DNA of 59,917 nucleotides, taken from contig NZ_JAKSDZ010000021.1 of the NCBI RefSeq assembly GCF_023509475.1, positions 1 to 59,917 of the forward strand, given 5' to 3'. The notes beneath the pieces are model-generated. The model did no database searches and was not told the DNA's origin. It saw only the letters and a program-made list of their open reading frames with translations. A program made the translations under genes and the position numbers. This DNA is from Aestuariirhabdus haliotis (GTDB lineage: Bacteria > Pseudomonadota > Gammaproteobacteria > Pseudomonadales > Aestuariirhabdaceae). Below, in pieces: positions 26,756-35,834 of this stretch (its first letter is position 1; every line of letters begins with the position of its first letter).

Positions 26756-28738
26756 ATGCTCGATAAAAGCGCGCTGCAACAGCTACAGCAACTCAAGGCT
26801 GAGATCCACGACAGTAAAGAAACCTTTGATGGCGTTGTGATCGGTAGTCACGGCCGTTTTGGTTTTGTTCAACTCGATGATGGTCAGCGACTGTTCCTGC
26901 CCCCGGAGGAGATGAATCGGGTTTTCCCCGGTGATCGGGTTCGAGTCAGCAAGGAACCTTCGGCCAAGAAGCAGGATAACGCCGTGCTCGAGGAGTTGTT
27001 GTCGTCAGAGCTGGAGCAGTTTTGCGGCATCTATGTGATCAAGGGGGAAGCCCATTTTGTGCAACCCGACCTGTCGCGCTTCAATCGACTGTTGTTTGTG
27101 CCCCCCAAGGATCGCGGTGAACGGCAAGCCGGTGATCTGGTGCGCTGTTCCGTAAAGCGTCACCCTTTCAAGAATGGTAAGGCCCAGGCGAGCATCCTCA
27201 AATGCATCGGCCGACCGGGTGATACGGGAGTCGAAGAGCGCTTTATTCTGGAAAAGTACAACTACCAGCCAGAGTGGTCGGCCGAGGTTCAGCAACAGCA
27301 GGAAAGTATTACGGTTGAGAAGCTTCGGGAGCTTGTTGCCGGGCGTAATGACCTCAGCCATACCCCTTTTGTCACCATCGATTCGGCCAGTACCCAGGAT
27401 ATGGATGATGCGCTCTGGGCCGAGGCGACGCAGCAGGGCTGGAATCTTTGGGTGGCGATTGCCGATCCGGACGCCTTGATTGAAGCTGGCAGCGCCATTG
27501 ATCAAGAGGCAGCGTCGCGAGCGACCTCGGTGTACCTGCCGGGCTTTGGTATTCCCATGTTGCCCCCAGCCTTGTCCCGAGAACTCTGTTCCCTGCGCGA
27601 AGCCGTTGATCGGCCGGCGCTGCTGTGCCGCATGCAGATCAGCCCTGAAGGTGAAATACTCTCGCACGAGTTTGAACAGGTTGCTATCCGCTCCCACGGC
27701 AAGCTCAGTTATGACCGGGTGAGTGCCTTTTTTGCGACCGGTGAATACGATTCCGGTACGGAGACAGCGTTGCCCGAGGCGGTGCTGGAATCCCTGCGCA
27801 CATTAAAAGCGGTGACCTCTGCACTGAATCAGCACCGTGAAAAGCACGCCGTGCTGTTCGAAGACAAACCGGACTATCATCTCGAGCTGGACAGTGACAA
27901 GCGCTGCGTAGCCATTCACCGTGTGGATCGCTCACCGGCGCACCAGTTGGTAGAGGAGGCCATGGTGGCCGCCAACCGTTGTGCGGCTGATTTTATTGCC
28001 GCGGCCAAGGTCGATGGTGTGTTTGTGTCCCACGCGGGCATTCGTACCGACCGCCATGAATCGCTTGCCAACTTGCTCAAGCAGGCGTTGCCAGCCCTGG
28101 CCGATCTCGACCTGAGCCGCCCCGAGGCGTTCAAGACTCTGGTGAATGCAGCCCGGGAGAGCGATCAGCCGATACGTACCCTGGTCAGCCGAATGTTGGA
28201 GCGCAGCCTGCTGGTTCGCCGCGATGCGCCCCACAGTGGTATGGGACTGGCGCGTTACATGACCTTTACTTCACCGATCCGTAAATACAATGACCTGGTG
28301 GTGCACCGCCAGATCAAGGCCGTGCTGGCCAATACACCGGCAGCGGAGCTCAGTGACGAGATGCTGCAGGGCTGGCAAGAACAGCATAAGCGGGCTCGCG
28401 GGGCCAGTAATGAACTCGAACACTGGTATATGTGCCTGTATATGGAACAGCAGATGGCGGCGGGTAAAATCGACTATGATGGCACCGTTGTCCAGGTACA
28501 TTCGGCGGGCATGACGGTTCGCCTTAACGAGCTGGGCGTGGAAGGTCAGATTGATTTGCGCAAGCGCAAGGTCAAATACAGTTTCGATCCCTTGCTTCAG
28601 GTGCTGGAAAAGGGTGACGAGCGCTACCAGTTGGGTGACACGATTGCCGTTACATTGCAGCGCTGCGTGCTGGATGAGTGCAAAGTCTATTTTGAACCGG
28701 TCGTGAAAGAGGCCGCGCAAGCAACGCAAGCGAACTAA
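26756..28738 (+). CDS. rnb: RNase II family 3'-5' exoribonuclease
   Basis: 660 aa cytoplasmic RNA-degrading enzyme. N-terminal cold-shock-like OB domains (FDGVVIGSHGRFGFVQLDDG) precede the RNB catalytic domain with the aspartate cluster in TIDSASTQDMDD (residues 208-219). ARYMTFTSPIRKYNDLVVHR and a C-terminal S1-like domain (YDGTVVQVHSAGMTVRLNEL) follow. It is closer in length to RNase II (about 644 aa) than to RNase R, and lacks the basic RNase R tail, so rnb is the better label although VacB-type naming is possible. Confidence 0.88.
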   Translation: MLDKSALQQLQQLKAEIHDSKETFDGVVIGSHGRFGFVQLDDGQRLFLPPEEMNRVFPGDRVRVSKEPSAKKQDNAVLEELLSSELEQFCGIYVIKGEAHFVQPDLSRFNRLLFVPPKDRGERQAGDLVRCSVKRHPFKNGKAQASILKCIGRPGDTGVEERFILEKYNYQPEWSAEVQQQQESITVEKLRELVAGRNDLSHTPFVTIDSASTQDMDDALWAEATQQGWNLWVAIADPDALIEAGSAIDQEAASRATSVYLPGFGIPMLPPALSRELCSLREAVDRPALLCRMQISPEGEILSHEFEQVAIRSHGKLSYDRVSAFFATGEYDSGTETALPEAVLESLRTLKAVTSALNQHREKHAVLFEDKPDYHLELDSDKRCVAIHRVDRSPAHQLVEEAMVAANRCAADFIAAAKVDGVFVSHAGIRTDRHESLANLLKQALPALADLDLSRPEAFKTLVNAARESDQPIRTLVSRMLERSLLVRRDAPHSGMGLARYMTFTSPIRKYNDLVVHRQIKAVLANTPAAELSDEMLQGWQEQHKRARGASNELEHWYMCLYMEQQMAAGKIDYDGTVVQVHSAGMTVRLNELGVEGQIDLRKRKVKYSFDPLLQVLEKGDERYQLGDTIAVTLQRCVLDECKVYFEPVVKEAAQATQAN

Positions 28739-28760
28739 GCGCAACGACCTGCTCGCAAAC

Positions 28761-28788
28761 AAAAACAGCGGCCTTGGCCGCTGTTTTT
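28761..28788. terminator. Bidirectional intrinsic terminator
   Basis: AAAAACAGCGGCC and GGCCGCTGTTTTT form a perfect 13-bp stem with a two-base spacer, giving a T tract on both strands. It serves the convergent RNase (plus) and outer-membrane protein (minus) genes. Confidence 0.9.
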
Positions 28789-28829
28789 GTTGATAACGCC
28801 ACAAGTTGACGTTTGGGGCAGAGCCTTGG

Positions 28830-29867
28830 TTAAAAGGCGTAGAACATACCCAACGAGAAGTTACGTACTTCGCTGTCGTAGAAGCTGATGTTGGAATCGC
28901 CTTCATAGTACGCCGCGGAGGCCATGACGCGCCAATCTTTCCAGCCCATTGGCTCGTTATAGAACGCGGTAAAGCTGCCCCCGAGAATATCGTCGTCGCG
29001 CTTCTTGTTGTTGAACGCGGGAATCGGGCTGCGCTTGTCGTAGTCATCGTTGGCGGCATACAGGTTGGCGCTGAAATTCCACTTTTGGGAGCCGCTGTAC
29101 AGGTAGCTCAGCTGGAAGCCGGTCTCTTCACTGCGCATGGCGCCACCGTCACGGTCGCGATCGATGTAACGAATCGCCGGGGCAATGGTGTGGCCTTTAG
29201 CGACGTTCCAGCGATACAGCAGTTCGAAGGTGGAATCGTCACCGTCTCGCTCGAGCAGGCGACGGTCGGCGGCGCTTAAACCCAGGGCAGTACCACTGAA
29301 TTCATCATCAACGTCCACTTCGCGGAAGGACATCATGGCATCGAAGTTACTGCCGATAATGCCATCCCAGGTGATGCGGAAACCGTTGCTGGTCTGGTCG
29401 GTATCGGAGCGTTTTACGCCGGTCTGGTAAGGGTCTTTAAAGACCTGGGTGGGGAAAGCGGAGAACAGGTAGGAGATGCCCACCACGCCGCTGTTGCCAA
29501 ACTCCTGGCGCACGCCAATCTGGGTGGCCAGGTCGTAACGCAGGGCATCGACCATATCGTTGCCCAGTACAACCTGGGTACGGCTGTTGGCCCAGGTGTA
29601 ACGCACTTCGCCGTTGATAAAACCGGAGCTTTCGGTTTCAGAGGAAGGGGATTTGGTCAGGCTACTGGTGCGCTCGTTATCAAAATCGCCCAGGCTCGTG
29701 CCCGTGACCATATTACTTTCGAGCTTGTTGGAGGCGGCGCCGAAGGCAACGTAGCCGCTAAAGCCGGTGTCCTGTGGGATGGCGTCAAGCGGAGATACAT
29801 CAGCAACTGCGCCTGTGGATGCCATCATAACCGCGCTGGCTAAAGGGGCCAGTAGATATCGTTTCAT
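28830..29867 (-). CDS. Outer-membrane beta-barrel protein, DUF2860-like
   Basis: About 345 aa from ATG 29867, with a signal peptide (LLAPLASAVMMASTGAVA). The mature start, PLDAIPQDTGFSGYVAFGAA, resembles DUF2860 proteins. The remainder alternates polar and hydrophobic residues as in a beta barrel and ends in Phe (GMFYAF), the usual outer-membrane insertion signal. Monocistronic. Function is unknown; it may be a porin. Confidence 0.75.
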   Translation of the reverse strand: MKRYLLAPLASAVMMASTGAVADVSPLDAIPQDTGFSGYVAFGAASNKLESNMVTGTSLGDFDNERTSSLTKSPSSETESSGFINGEVRYTWANSRTQVVLGNDMVDALRYDLATQIGVRQEFGNSGVVGISYLFSAFPTQVFKDPYQTGVKRSDTDQTSNGFRITWDGIIGSNFDAMMSFREVDVDDEFSGTALGLSAADRRLLERDGDDSTFELLYRWNVAKGHTIAPAIRYIDRDRDGGAMRSEETGFQLSYLYSGSQKWNFSANLYAANDDYDKRSPIPAFNNKKRDDDILGGSFTAFYNEPMGWKDWRVMASAAYYEGDSNISFYDSEVRNFSLGMFYAF

Positions 29868-30041
29868 AGAACCTTCCTTTGTCGTGTCGTTAGCGTGCTG
29901 GAAACGCTGATAGCGTGAGTCCAACAATAGAAAATTGGCTTATCTACCTTATCTGCCTTATCCAATAATCATACCCCCCCGTCCGGTGCAAGCCAACCGG
30001 GATCAGTACTCGGCCAGTATAGTTCAGTTGTGAACAAAGGG

Positions 30042-31082
30042 TTATGGAGGGGGGGCTTGGTCAGCGGTCGGTTGTGTGTTTTTGTGCTGGAAGTCACTGG
30101 GCGTGGTGTTACTCCAGCGTTTGAAGGCGTGGGTGAAATTGGCGGTTTCGCTGTAATCGAGCAGGGCGGCCACCTCGGCTACGCGCAGTCCGCCCTTGAG
30201 ATAATCCCGCGCCAGCTGGTAACGAATCTCGTCGAGCAATCGGCGAAAACTGGTTTCCTGTTCGGCCAGTCGGCGGCGCAGGGTGCGCACCGAGGTATTG
30301 AGCCGCTGGGCGACCACTTCGATGTCGGGAAAATGCCCGGGGGTTTCCATCAGCGTTTGGCGAACCCGGTCAATAAACGGACTTTGCCGGCTGAGTTGGG
30401 CGATCATGCGCTGACATTGGGTGAGAAAGTACTGGGATGTTTCAGGATCGGGGCAGGGCATGGGGGTATCGAGCAAGGAGCTTTCGAAACAGAGCTCTGC
30501 CCAGGGCGCATCGAAACCCACCGGACACCCAAAGCGCTGCTCATAGGTTTTGCGCGCTGAGTGCTGGTCGTGCATCAGGGAGATCGAATGCAGGGGGATG
30601 GTTTTGCCCAGGGCGGTGCTTACGCCCTGCCAGCAGGCCATCAGGTCGCGATCACAATGAAAGGCCAGAAGATCCGGCGCAATGGGGTGCAGGGGGTGAA
30701 ACTGAAGCCGGGCCCAGCCCTCCTGCTCGATAAAGCGAATACGAAACAGGCTGAATGCGAGCGCGCTGAAGCGAGAACCCAGCTCGGCGCACTCACGCAG
30801 GTTATTGGTGCTGAGCATGGCGTAGCCAAACATGCCGTAATGCTCCAGTCGATAAGCTCGGCCCAGCTCCAGACCTAATAATGGGTTGCCACTAAGCTGC
30901 AACAGGTGACGATAAAACTGCTCCTGTTGCAACAGGGTGATCTGCTGCCCGGGCGCGCTTAGCGTCTCCGGTTCGAGGCCGCTGCCGGCAAAGCATTGTT
31001 CGGGGGAAAATCCCAGGGTTTGCATCGCGTTGAGTGCGGGGCCAATGCCTTTGATGTGGTGCGCAATAGGGTTACGGGTCAT
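30042..31082 (-). CDS. AraC family regulator (Arabinose_bd type)
   Basis: 346 aa. The N-terminal ligand domain of the OruR/PF12625 type covers about residues 20-205. The C-terminal AraC double HTH includes VAQRLNTSVRTLRRRLAEQ and VAEVAALLDYSETANFTHAF. It is divergent from the SDR-hydrolase-monooxygenase cluster starting at 31316 and is the likely activator of it, as with related regulators controlling lipid or alkane catabolic genes. The inducer is not known. Confidence 0.88.
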   Translation of the reverse strand: MTRNPIAHHIKGIGPALNAMQTLGFSPEQCFAGSGLEPETLSAPGQQITLLQQEQFYRHLLQLSGNPLLGLELGRAYRLEHYGMFGYAMLSTNNLRECAELGSRFSALAFSLFRIRFIEQEGWARLQFHPLHPIAPDLLAFHCDRDLMACWQGVSTALGKTIPLHSISLMHDQHSARKTYEQRFGCPVGFDAPWAELCFESSLLDTPMPCPDPETSQYFLTQCQRMIAQLSRQSPFIDRVRQTLMETPGHFPDIEVVAQRLNTSVRTLRRRLAEQETSFRRLLDEIRYQLARDYLKGGLRVAEVAALLDYSETANFTHAFKRWSNTTPSDFQHKNTQPTADQAPPP

Positions 31083-31230
31083 GGCGATCTTGTCTGGAAA
31101 CGGAGCCTAACGGGAATTCTGAGCCTCACTATAAACAGTGGTGGAAAGGCTCGCAATGGCCGAAATTCACAATACATTGACCGATAACACCATTGGGAGA
31201 TTCGAGGGGCTGGCGTACAGTGGTTATCAA

Positions 31231-31246
31231 GTTGATATTTATCAAC
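31231..31246. promoter_or_regulatory. Palindrome upstream of the SDR operon
   Basis: GTTGATA-TT-TATCAAC is a perfect 7+2+7 palindrome 70 bp upstream of the SDR start. It lies in the divergent region shared with the AraC-type regulator, a candidate regulator site. Confidence 0.35.
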
Positions 31247-31315
31247 GGCGATAGATGGTGTCGTCACAAGAAAAAGCCGTTCACCTAATAACAAACCATC
31301 AACAGGAGAGACAGT

Positions 31316-32074
31316 ATGCGATCCATTGTGATTACCGGGGCAGCCTCGGGGATCGGTCGAGCCAGCGCCGAGCGGTTGCACCGGGCCGGTTGGTTTGTCG
31401 GTTTGTTTGACCGTGACCAGCAAGCCCTCAAGGCCTTCCAACAACAACTGCCTGAACGCAGTCACGCCGAGGCGTTTGATGTTACCGATGCGGGCGCTTT
31501 TGGCGCGGCCCTGGAGCGCTTTGTGGCCAGCGCCGGGCAACTGAACGCCATCGTCAATTGTGCCGGTGTGCTGGCGGTGGGGGATTTTGAATCGATTCCC
31601 CTGGAGCGTCAGCAGCAGATGCTGGCGATCAATACCCAGGGCGTACTGAACGGTTGCTATCAGGCGTTTCCCTATTTGCGCCAGCAGAGCGGCGCCAGGG
31701 TGATCAACCTCAGTTCGGCATCAGCGGTGTATGGGGTGCCGGGGTTTGCCACCTATTCAGCCAGCAAATTTTTTGTACGCGGTCTTAGCGAAGCTCTGCA
31801 CATCGAGTGGCGTCGCCACGATATTCATGTCTGCGACATCATGCCGCCCTTTGTCAAAACCCCCATGTTGGACAATGCGCCACCGCTGCCCATTATCGAC
31901 CGTATGGGGGTGAGCCTGAACGCTGAGGATATCGCCCGGGCCATCGAGCAGGCGCTGGAGAACAAGCGTATTCACCATCCATTGACGCTCAAGTTCCGCC
32001 TGCTGCGGAACCTGTCGCGACTGTTTCCAAGCGTTGTGCAAACGCGTATCTACGGACTGCTGGCGGGGTATTGA
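31316..32074 (+). CDS. Short-chain dehydrogenase/reductase
   Basis: 252 aa classical SDR. The nucleotide loop is TGAASGIGRA (residues 6-15); NCAGVLA follows. Ser lies in NLSSASAVYG, and the catalytic Tyr and Lys in YSASK near residue 147. The first of four plus-strand genes with an esterase-like hydrolase and a Baeyer-Villiger-type monooxygenase, it could oxidise an alcohol to the ketone used by the monooxygenase (inference from context). AGGAGAG precedes the ATG. Confidence 0.9.
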   Translation: MRSIVITGAASGIGRASAERLHRAGWFVGLFDRDQQALKAFQQQLPERSHAEAFDVTDAGAFGAALERFVASAGQLNAIVNCAGVLAVGDFESIPLERQQQMLAINTQGVLNGCYQAFPYLRQQSGARVINLSSASAVYGVPGFATYSASKFFVRGLSEALHIEWRRHDIHVCDIMPPFVKTPMLDNAPPLPIIDRMGVSLNAEDIARAIEQALENKRIHHPLTLKFRLLRNLSRLFPSVVQTRIYGLLAGY

Positions 32075-32075
32075 T

Positions 32076-33065
32076 GTGGCGGTATTAGATCTTATTCGAG
32101 TATTTATCAGCAGCTTGCTGGGTATGTTGATCCATTCGTCCCGCTTGCCAGGACGCAGCTGGCGCAGCGATTTAATGTGCCGTTTCACCCGCAAGCTGGT
32201 GCACGAGTCCATAGCGCACGACGTTAGCTGGATGCGTAAACGCCAGGATCTGTTAAAACTCTATCACCCGGCGTTAAAGCAGGTCCGCTTTCGTAAGGAG
32301 GTACTGGCTAACGTACCTTGCCAGTGGTGCGAAGCCAAAGGCCTGTCGCAAACGGCAGCTCAGGAATCTCCCCTGATGCTTTACTTTCATGGCGGCGGTT
32401 ATGTGATTGGTAACGTCCAGGGGTATCGAACCGAAATAGCGGCGATGGCGGTCGCCGGTAACTGTACAGTATTGGGCGTGGATTATCGGCTGGCTCCGGA
32501 GCATCCGTTGCCGGCCGCGCAGCAAGATTGCCTGGCGGTGACCCGGCACATACTCGAACGTTTTCCGAATAGGAAAATTCTGCTGGCTGGCGATTCCGCC
32601 GGCGGGGCGTTGTGCCTAGCAACCATTATGGCGCTGCGTGAGCAAGGGCAAAATGTTAAGGGGGCGGTGTTGCTTTCCCCCTGGTGCGAGCCCGGAGTGC
32701 GAGATCGTTCCATGCAGGAAAATGCCGGCAGCGATATTTTAAGCCAGCAACTGACGGAACACTGGTTTAACTACGCCCTGGCCGACGTCCCTCTGGAGCA
32801 GGTAAAACCCCAGGTGGATTTTTCCGAAACCAATTTTACCGGCTTTCCTCCCCTTTATATTCAGGCCGCCAGTGGTGAAGTGTTGCTGGATCAGATCGAG
32901 CGGATGGTGCAACGGGCACGAGAGCAGGGCGTCGATGTGGAATACAGCCGGGAAGAAGGGCAGTTCCATGTGTTTCAGATATTTGCCCCCATTGTCCCTG
33001 AAGCAAATGATGCGATAGAGCGTCTGGGTACTGCCATCAAAACCATAATAAATAAAAGAGGTTAA
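32076..33065 (+). CDS. Alpha/beta hydrolase of the HSL family
   Basis: About 329 aa starting at GTG 32076, one base after the SDR stop; a later ATG at 32121 is possible. Hormone-sensitive-lipase motifs are the oxyanion loop HGGG near residue 104 (YFHGGGYVIG) and the nucleophile GDSAGG near residue 171. A His lies late in the chain (GQFHVFQIF). It probably hydrolyses the esters or lactones produced by the monooxygenase in the same operon. Confidence 0.87.
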   Translation: MAVLDLIRVFISSLLGMLIHSSRLPGRSWRSDLMCRFTRKLVHESIAHDVSWMRKRQDLLKLYHPALKQVRFRKEVLANVPCQWCEAKGLSQTAAQESPLMLYFHGGGYVIGNVQGYRTEIAAMAVAGNCTVLGVDYRLAPEHPLPAAQQDCLAVTRHILERFPNRKILLAGDSAGGALCLATIMALREQGQNVKGAVLLSPWCEPGVRDRSMQENAGSDILSQQLTEHWFNYALADVPLEQVKPQVDFSETNFTGFPPLYIQAASGEVLLDQIERMVQRAREQGVDVEYSREEGQFHVFQIFAPIVPEANDAIERLGTAIKTIINKRG

Positions 33066-33070
33066 CGAGC

Positions 33071-33334
33071 ATGTTTCAACTTTTTATTCGAATCAGTCAA
33101 CTGGGGGTGTTGGGGTTATGGGCGATCTACGCCGCGAGTTTTGTACTGGACTATGCGTCGCCCTGGAACGATATCGTCTTTTGGGGCGGAATTGTCCTGT
33201 TTCTTGTGCACCTGAGCGAGTACATCGTATTGCGCAATCGTATTGCTGCTGCCGCAGGTGAGGGTAGCAGCGGAATCATTGGCACGATGATCTTTGGCTA
33301 CGGTTACTGGTTGCCGCTGCTGCGAAAATCCTGA
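33071..33334 (+). CDS. Small membrane protein, DUF1145-like
   Basis: 87 aa with three predicted helices (VLGLWAIYAASFVL; IVFWGGIVLFLVHLSEYIVL; and a weak last one). The size and the central LFLVHLSEY recall DUF1145 proteins. It lies 5 bp after the hydrolase gene and before the monooxygenase, so it belongs to that operon. Function is unknown. Confidence 0.7.
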   Translation: MFQLFIRISQLGVLGLWAIYAASFVLDYASPWNDIVFWGGIVLFLVHLSEYIVLRNRIAAAAGEGSSGIIGTMIFGYGYWLPLLRKS

Positions 33335-33431
33335 GGGTTTCGATGCTGATTTTTTTGGTAAAAGCATGGGACAAAAATAAAACGGTAAAAGTTAGGCAAT
33401 AGGTTGCCAGTAAGATGATAAAGGTAAAACA

Positions 33432-34898
33432 ATGAACAACGCGACGAAAAGAGACCCCAGGGTAGTGATCATAGGCGCCGGCATGAGCGGCATTCTCGCC
33501 ACCATCAAGCTGCGTGAAGCGGGTATCAAGGATGTAACCGTATTGGAGAAAGCCGACAGCGTGGGCGGTACCTGGCGCGAGAACCGGTACCCCGGTCTGG
33601 CTTGTGATATTCCTGCGCATATGTACACCTATGAGTTTGAACCCAATCCGGAATGGGAACATCGTTTTGCCAAGGGGCCGGAGATTCGCCGTTACTTCGA
33701 AAAGGTGGCTGACAAATACGAGGTGGTGAAGGATGTACGTTTTAACGAAGCGGTTGAGCAGTGCATCTACCGCGATCGGCAATGGCATCTGACAACCAGC
33801 AAGGGGGAATCCCTGGTGGCAGATATAGTGATCAGCGCCACCGGCATCCTGCACCACCCGGCGTATCCGAATATCGAGGGGCTGGATAGTTTTGGTGGCG
33901 AGCAGTTTCATACCTCACGTTGGCCCGAATCGCTGGACCTCAAAGGCAAGCGAGTGGGTATTATTGGCACCGGTTCCACCTCGGCACAGATTATTCCCGA
34001 GCTGGTGAAAGAAGCCGACCAGGTGGTGGTGTTCCAGCGCACACCGCAGTGGATCTACCCGGCACCGGATCGGGAATATAACGAGAAACTGCGCAACAAG
34101 GTGCGGCGCAATCCAGAGTTGGCCAGGCGTGCTTACCGTTGGTATACCAAGGCCATCGAATTCTTTTTCTCGCGTGCGGTCATCGGGCAAAAAATCCCCC
34201 ATGGGTTGATGAGCTGGATGTGTAAGCGTCATTTAAAGAACAGCGTTAAAGATCCCGAGTTGCGGCGCAAACTCACGCCGGATTACACCGTGGGCTGCAA
34301 ACGCGTCATCGCTTCTACCAAGTTTTATGACGCCATTCAGCAACCCAATTGCCAGCTGGTCACCGAAGGCATTGAGCGTGTCAGTGAAGCGGGGGTAGTC
34401 ACCGCCGACGGCAAAGAGCATGGTCTGGATATTTTGATTCTGGCGACCGGTTTTAAACCTTTTAATTTTATGCGCCCGATGGAACTGGTCGGCCGCGATG
34501 GTTTACACATCGACCAGGCCTGGGAGAAAAAAGTTCAGGCCTACCGCTCGCTATTGATTCCGGGCTTTCCCAATTTCTTTTTGATGCTGGGCCCCAATAC
34601 CCCCATCGGAAATTTTTCGGTGATCGCCATGAGCGAAGTGCAAAACCGATATCTGCTGAAACTGATCAACCGTTGGCGGGCGGGTGAAATGCAGGAGATC
34701 GAAGCCACACCCAAGGCCACCCAGGAGTTTAATGCTTACCTGAAACAGGGCATGGCCAAAACTGTTTGGGTGGGGGGCTGCAACAGCTGGTACCTTGACC
34801 CCGATGGCGATCCAGCGATGTGGCCCTACACCTGGGGACAATGGGTGGAGGAGATGACCACGCCCAATCTTTCGGACTTTACCGAAGGTGCTGCGTAA
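33432..34898 (+). CDS. Flavin monooxygenase, Baeyer-Villiger type
   Basis: 488 aa class B flavoprotein. It has an FAD motif VVIIGAGMSGIL (residues 10-21) and an NADPH motif GIIGTGSTSAQ near residue 176. Between them is the Baeyer-Villiger fingerprint F-x-G-x3-H-x3-W-P (FGGEQFHTSRWP near residue 154). It converts ketones to esters with O2 and NADPH. Together with the SDR and HSL-type esterase it makes a plausible alcohol-ketone-ester-acid route for an aliphatic or terpenoid substrate, under the divergent AraC regulator (inference). Confidence 0.9.
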   Translation: MNNATKRDPRVVIIGAGMSGILATIKLREAGIKDVTVLEKADSVGGTWRENRYPGLACDIPAHMYTYEFEPNPEWEHRFAKGPEIRRYFEKVADKYEVVKDVRFNEAVEQCIYRDRQWHLTTSKGESLVADIVISATGILHHPAYPNIEGLDSFGGEQFHTSRWPESLDLKGKRVGIIGTGSTSAQIIPELVKEADQVVVFQRTPQWIYPAPDREYNEKLRNKVRRNPELARRAYRWYTKAIEFFFSRAVIGQKIPHGLMSWMCKRHLKNSVKDPELRRKLTPDYTVGCKRVIASTKFYDAIQQPNCQLVTEGIERVSEAGVVTADGKEHGLDILILATGFKPFNFMRPMELVGRDGLHIDQAWEKKVQAYRSLLIPGFPNFFLMLGPNTPIGNFSVIAMSEVQNRYLLKLINRWRAGEMQEIEATPKATQEFNAYLKQGMAKTVWVGGCNSWYLDPDGDPAMWPYTWGQWVEEMTTPNLSDFTEGAA

Positions 34899-35011
34899 GA
34901 GGTAATCTAAAACGATTGGCATTGGCCAGCAGATTGATTTTGGTTAATGCTTTTTGAGATCATTGACATTGATTTCGCTGATATAAATTACGGATTAGAC
35001 GCATCCTGACG

Positions 35012-35044
35012 GCTGTCTTAAGAGGGTGGCTCCCTTAAGGCAGC
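35012..35044. terminator. Hairpin downstream of the monooxygenase operon
   Basis: GCTGTCTTAAG-AGGG pairs with CCCT-TAAGGCAGC around a short loop. There is no T tract, so it may be a transcript end rather than a classical terminator. Confidence 0.35.
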
Positions 35045-35089
35045 GCTCGATCGTCGATGGTCGTCGCTGCAATAGAGCATCCCTGTTCG

Positions 35090-35257
35090 TCATCGTTCCC
35101 CCACAAAACTTATCTTAGGCTTCGCAGGCTCCCCCTTCAGGATTCGAGCTTGCCAATGGGCTTCGTCCCACGATAAACCGTTTTCGACTCCTGACTGAGG
35201 AGGTTGTCGGTTTACAGGGGGAAGTAAGTTGATGCAAGTTGCAGTTTCAGTAGCCAT
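35090..35257 (-). CDS. Candidate small ORF of 55 aa, unrecognised
   Basis: An uninterrupted minus-strand frame begins MATETATCINLLPPV and ends near GEPAKPKISFVGER. Its composition looks protein-like (WDEAHWQARI) and its GC is higher than in the flanking AT-rich DNA. The ribosome site is weak and nothing else supports expression. It could be a fragment of a lost mobile element. Confidence 0.3.
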   Translation of the reverse strand: MATETATCINLLPPVNRQPPQSGVENGLSWDEAHWQARILKGEPAKPKISFVGER

Positions 35258-35429
35258 CTTAAAGTGATCTAGTGGAGGTCAACTCGGTATTTTCAGAATT
35301 TATGTCTAATGAGTAGGAGTGGGATAAAGGTAAATTATTGATTTTATTAAAGGCCTGGAGGCTGTTTCTGAATTAAAAAGCCGAAATAATATATAGGAAT
35401 AGGCTTATAAATAAGTTTTAGGGGTATTT

Positions 35430-35548
35430 ATGGAAATATCAAAAAAGATTTGGCTGTAAGGTATGGATCAAAATCAGACGAGGAACTCTTTGATTTGTTC
35501 CTGGGAGGAGATTTGATTGAAGATGCTTTTGATTGTCTTTATTCTTAG
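35430..35548 (+). pseudogene. Small gene with -1 frameshift at A6 tract
   Basis: ATG at 35430 behind AGGGG reads MEISKK and then stops after a few codons. A -1 shift at the heptamer A AAA AAG, which lies exactly in the slippery frame, would join it to DLAVRYGSKSDEELFDLFL, ending TAG at 35548 (39 aa in total). The LSDEEL-like helix followed by GGDLIEDAF looks like real protein. Either an indel has broken the gene or the heptamer is used for programmed frameshifting. Confidence 0.35.
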
Positions 35549-35596
35549 CTAAACGCACGGTCGCTTTTTTTATATCAGTTATACCAGTAGATAAAC

Positions 35597-35797
35597 TTGT
35601 CTGATTGGAAAAATAGGAAAGTTTGCTTAGAGCAAAATGTGTCAGCTCTAAAAAGTGAAAAATCAAGACTGATATCTGAAATCGAAAAGCTCAGAAAACC
35701 AAAAAAGAAGGGGTTTTTTGCACTTTCTCTTGAAAGACGAAAGCTTGAGGAAGAAGCTAAAATTAGATCCCTGAGGCAGAGGGACGAAGAGTCTTAG
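35597..35797 (+). CDS. Small coiled-coil protein, hypothetical
   Basis: 66 aa, highly charged, with a heptad-like pattern (VSALKSEKSRLISEIEKL) and a Lys-rich middle (PKKKGFFALSLERRKLEEEA). It would start at TTG with no clear ribosome site; the AT-rich composition fits the surrounding accessory DNA. I do not recognise the family. Confidence 0.35.
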   Translation: MSDWKNRKVCLEQNVSALKSEKSRLISEIEKLRKPKKKGFFALSLERRKLEEEAKIRSLRQRDEES

Positions 35798-35834
35798 CAC
35801 AATTAAAGGGATTAGAAGTCTTTTAACTTGATTT

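Larger units (their letters stand above)
34899..35429. other. Long intergenic stretch after the monooxygenase
   Basis: 530 bp with no well-supported gene. It holds a hairpin at 35012-35044 and a weak 55-codon minus-strand frame (35090-35257). The last part is AT-rich and marks the left edge of the low-GC accessory region. Confidence 0.5.
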
